From Gracilimonas sp040117685 (GTDB lineage Bacteria; Bacteroidota; Rhodothermia; Balneolales; Balneolaceae): 64,000 nt of DNA. The translations under genes and the position numbers were made by a program. Location: contig NZ_JBEDYP020000012.1 of NCBI RefSeq assembly GCF_040117685.2, positions 310,001-374,000 of the forward strand, given 5' to 3'. Below the pieces are notes generated by a model. The model made no database searches. It had not been told where the DNA came from and saw nothing but the letters and a program-made list of their open reading frames with translations. Position 1 is the first letter of the stretch. Each line of letters starts with the position of its first letter. Below are positions 62,029 through 64,000 of the stretch, piece after piece.

Positions 62029-63316
62029 TAAAGTCACATATAGTGAGATTATTGAAGCCTTATCACGGAAAACGGGTTTCAGCAAGCAGAAAAGTGAGGC
62101 CTTTGCAAAAGCTCTGATTCGTAAGGTGAAACAGGAGCTGGAGGATACAGGCAAGGCATCCATCACGAATTTTGGAAGCTTTAAAGTAAAGGAAGTGGCT
62201 GAAAGACAGGGGCAAAATCCCCAAACCGGTGAGCCGATTACCATCCCGGCGCATAAGCGGGTTTCATTCACCCCATACAAAGCCCTTCGGGAAGAAGTAA
62301 ATGCCAAATTTGCCCATTTGGAAACCGAGTTGCTTGGAGAGAAAGAAAAGGATGGGGGAAAGGATAAAGAGGAAGAGAAGGTTGAGCCTGTACTACCAAT
62401 ATCCTCAGAAGAAAAGCAGGAAGAGCCGGAAGAAAAGGTAAAGGATACGATCTTTCAGTTTGATGACGGCCCCGAAGAGGATGAGGTGAAAGAAGAGAAA
62501 ACAGAAGACGCTCCGGAAGATGAGCCTGAACTGGATGATACACGGGACGAGGATCCTTTTGTCTTTGATATGCCTGACGAGCATGAAGAGGAAGAAAAAG
62601 GGCCGGAACCTGAGCCTGAATTGGAACAGGAAATGGAAAAGGAATCAGAATCTATTTCAGATGAACCGTTTGTTAGAGAAGGGAAAAAAGAAAGCAGCCG
62701 TTTTGGGTTAATCCTGATTGTGGCAGCTTTGCTGGCTGTTGCTTTGGTATCGGTATGGTGGTTCTTTTTGCGAACGGAACCAACAACCATGCCCGCTCAA
62801 CAAGCTGTGGTAGAACAACCAACTACAACTCAGCCGGCAAATAACCAGACTTCGGCAAGTGTTGAAAACAGTGAGGCGGTGCAGGAAACCAATTACGGAG
62901 GCGCAGTGGATCAAGTTCCTGAACAAAATGAAGCATCCACAGCATCGGCTGCAACAGCGGCAGTTGAGAAAGAAAAACCCGCTCAAGCCGATGAATCGAA
63001 TATCACTGATTACACGGTAAAGAAAAATGAATGGTACTGGGTGATTGGAAAGAAAGTGTATGGGAAGTCGCAGTTCTGGCCGCTTATATATCAGGCGAAT
63101 TTTACCATGGATACGCATCCCGACTCTTTAGCGGATAACACATCACTACAGGTTCCTGCTCTGGAAGGAACGGCTGCTAACCCAACCAAAGCTGACTACC
63201 TCAGATTGGCAGAAGCTTCACAAATGGTATCTGACGCCTATAAAAAATTCGGCTTAAATGAGAAGGCCGGGGAGTATGCCCGTTTCGCAAAAAAGTGGCA
63301 GCGCCTGGGAAGCTGA
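62021..63316 (+). CDS. Membrane-anchored HU protein with LysM-like domain
   Basis: 431 residues from ATG 62021. Domains: HU DNA-binding fold (1-92, with ITNFGSFKVKEVAERQGQNPQTGEP), a long glutamate-rich linker (100-225), one transmembrane helix (about 228-250, FGLILIVAALLAVALVSVWW), a threonine/alanine/glutamine-rich spacer and a LysM-like domain (about 329-381, YTVKKNEWYWVIGKKVYGKS). Predicted topology puts HU in the cytoplasm and LysM in the periplasm on peptidoglycan. Overlaps the preceding HU gene by 8 nt. The combination suggests a tether of chromosome to cell wall. Confidence 0.85.
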   Translation: MSNKVTYSEIIEALSRKTGFSKQKSEAFAKALIRKVKQELEDTGKASITNFGSFKVKEVAERQGQNPQTGEPITIPAHKRVSFTPYKALREEVNAKFAHLETELLGEKEKDGGKDKEEEKVEPVLPISSEEKQEEPEEKVKDTIFQFDDGPEEDEVKEEKTEDAPEDEPELDDTRDEDPFVFDMPDEHEEEEKGPEPEPELEQEMEKESESISDEPFVREGKKESSRFGLILIVAALLAVALVSVWWFFLRTEPTTMPAQQAVVEQPTTTQPANNQTSASVENSEAVQETNYGGAVDQVPEQNEASTASAATAAVEKEKPAQADESNITDYTVKKNEWYWVIGKKVYGKSQFWPLIYQANFTMDTHPDSLADNTSLQVPALEGTAANPTKADYLRLAEASQMVSDAYKKFGLNEKAGEYARFAKKWQRLGS

Positions 63317-63337
63317 TTCTCAGGTGAAGTAGACGGC

Positions 63338-64000
63338 TCAGGTCATGGTTACAAGGTCCAGCAAAATGGAGTCCGTGATTTTGAGCCCCTCCCGAGTCAA
63401 GTGAATTCGGGCACCAGTTTTCGCTTTACCGTTTTCTTCCAGCTTTTGCAGATAATTCAACTGCCGTTCGTTGAACTCAAACCAGTAGTTCTTTTTCAGC
63501 TCTTCCTTGCTTAACCCTTTTTTTGTTCTCAATCCAAGCATAAGTCGTTCCTCTGCAAGATCGGGAAGGTTCAGTTGCTCCGGATCCGACTTTTCTTTCC
63601 AATCTCCATTTAGGTATGCGTTCAGGTTGCTGCGGTTTGTCCAGCGGGTGGCCGATTTGCGATCATCATTCCACCAAAACGAATGTGCTCCCGGGCCTAG
63701 CCCCAGGTAATTTTCGTGACTCCAGTAGTTGGAATTGTGAACGGCTTCGCTGCCCGGTTTCGCATAATTGCTGACTTCATATTGTTGAATACCGGCTGCT
63801 GCAAGTTTATCAACAACCAGATCAAAATGGTCGGAAACGGTATCGTCTTTCGGAGGGGTGAGTCGCCCAAGTTCAACCTGTTTGCCTAATCGTGTTTGGG
63901 GCTCTATAGTGAGTGAATAGGCGGAAATATGGGGAGGATTAAATTGAAGGATGGTATCAAGGTCCTGTTCCAGCACATCCAAAGACTGACCGGGGTTTCC
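63338..64000 (-). CDS. hemW: HemW-like radical-SAM heme chaperone, C-terminal part (runs off the window)
   Basis: 221 residues are visible; the N-terminal radical-SAM cluster region lies beyond base 64000. GNPGQSLDVLEQDLDTILQ, PPHISAYSLTIEPQT, YEVSNYAKPGSEAVHNSNYW, YLGLGPGAHSFW, and the C-terminal winged helix LMLGLRTKKGL are characteristic of HemW/coproporphyrinogen dehydrogenase relatives. HemW inserts heme in respiratory enzymes. True length cannot be checked here. Confidence 0.88.
   Translation of the reverse strand, partial: GNPGQSLDVLEQDLDTILQFNPPHISAYSLTIEPQTRLGKQVELGRLTPPKDDTVSDHFDLVVDKLAAAGIQQYEVSNYAKPGSEAVHNSNYWSHENYLGLGPGAHSFWWNDDRKSATRWTNRSNLNAYLNGDWKEKSDPEQLNLPDLAEERLMLGLRTKKGLSKEELKKNYWFEFNERQLNYLQKLEENGKAKTGARIHLTREGLKITDSILLDLVTMT

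Noticed and set aside
62455..62790. Serine-rich minus-strand frame
   Set aside because: It is the mirror of the glutamate-rich linker of the HU-LysM protein; the low complexity comes from the opposite strand.

Overview
The window comes from a Gram-negative member of the Bacteroidota/FCB lineage, most likely Balneolota (Balneola- or Gracilimonas-like). The evidence is a PorX-type regulator of the type IX secretion system, an exported protein ending in a YPNPFNP-type sorting domain, lipoprotein-style signal peptides, metallopeptidases ending in beta-barrels, weak Shine-Dalgarno usage with several TTG/GTG starts, and one TAnnTTTG-like promoter box. No rRNA, tRNA, CRISPR array, prophage or complete insertion sequence was recognised. 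Assignment to the phylum level is fairly safe; the genus is a guess.

Layout. 1-7.3 kb is core chromosome: a truncated M28 peptidase lipoprotein, scpA, an ECF sigma factor with its membrane TPR/anti-sigma-like partner, ppk1, ruvB and metK. 7.3-24.1 kb is the most striking part, a cell-surface glycan/lipid locus. Its first half (7.3-14.3 kb) is AT-rich and carries a Wzi-like barrel, PLOD-type, GT92 and GT2-like glycosyltransferases, a SyrD/PvdE/YojI-like ABC exporter, a Stealth phosphotransferase and a LicD/fukutin-like transferase. The second half carries an AEP/choline-type cytidylyltransferase, a GT4 enzyme, an HKD phospholipase-D-like protein, a CDP-alcohol phosphatidyltransferase, an MMPL/RND exporter, and the complete 2-aminoethylphosphonate pathway (PEP aminotransferase PhnW, phosphonopyruvate decarboxylase AepY, PEP mutase AepX with an extra cytidylyltransferase domain). 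Together these could make AEP, activate it as CMP-AEP, attach it to a lipid and/or glycan, and export the product.

24.2-40.4 kb holds a CREST-like membrane protein, three secreted amidohydrolases (one a paralogue that has lost its metal ligands), an AsmA-like protein, an NTF2-like protein, a nonsense-mutated RAYT transposase, a YdeI-like protein, an M14 carboxypeptidase, an atypical NRAMP transporter, TrhA, a large HExxH/beta-propeller/barrel protein and a DUF2911 lipoprotein. 40.4-50.2 kb holds an AtuA-tail protein, a SIMPL protein, an ABC-F ATPase, an amidoligase/class-I glutamine-amidotransferase-like pair, serA, a Do-like serine protease, a response regulator and nrnA.

50.2-64 kb holds a thiamine pyrophosphokinase facing a PnuC/PnuT transporter, a GIY-YIG protein flanked by two copies of a small palindromic repeat, tsaE, porX, a ComEA-like protein, an alpha/beta hydrolase, an RluA pseudouridine synthase, trhO, a T9SS-sorted metalloprotease, fahA, an HU protein overlapping an HU-transmembrane-LysM fusion, and the 3' part of hemW. 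Several intergenic spaces contain REP-like palindromes, some also found inside the RAYT gene. All functional calls are by eye from protein motifs; no database search was possible.
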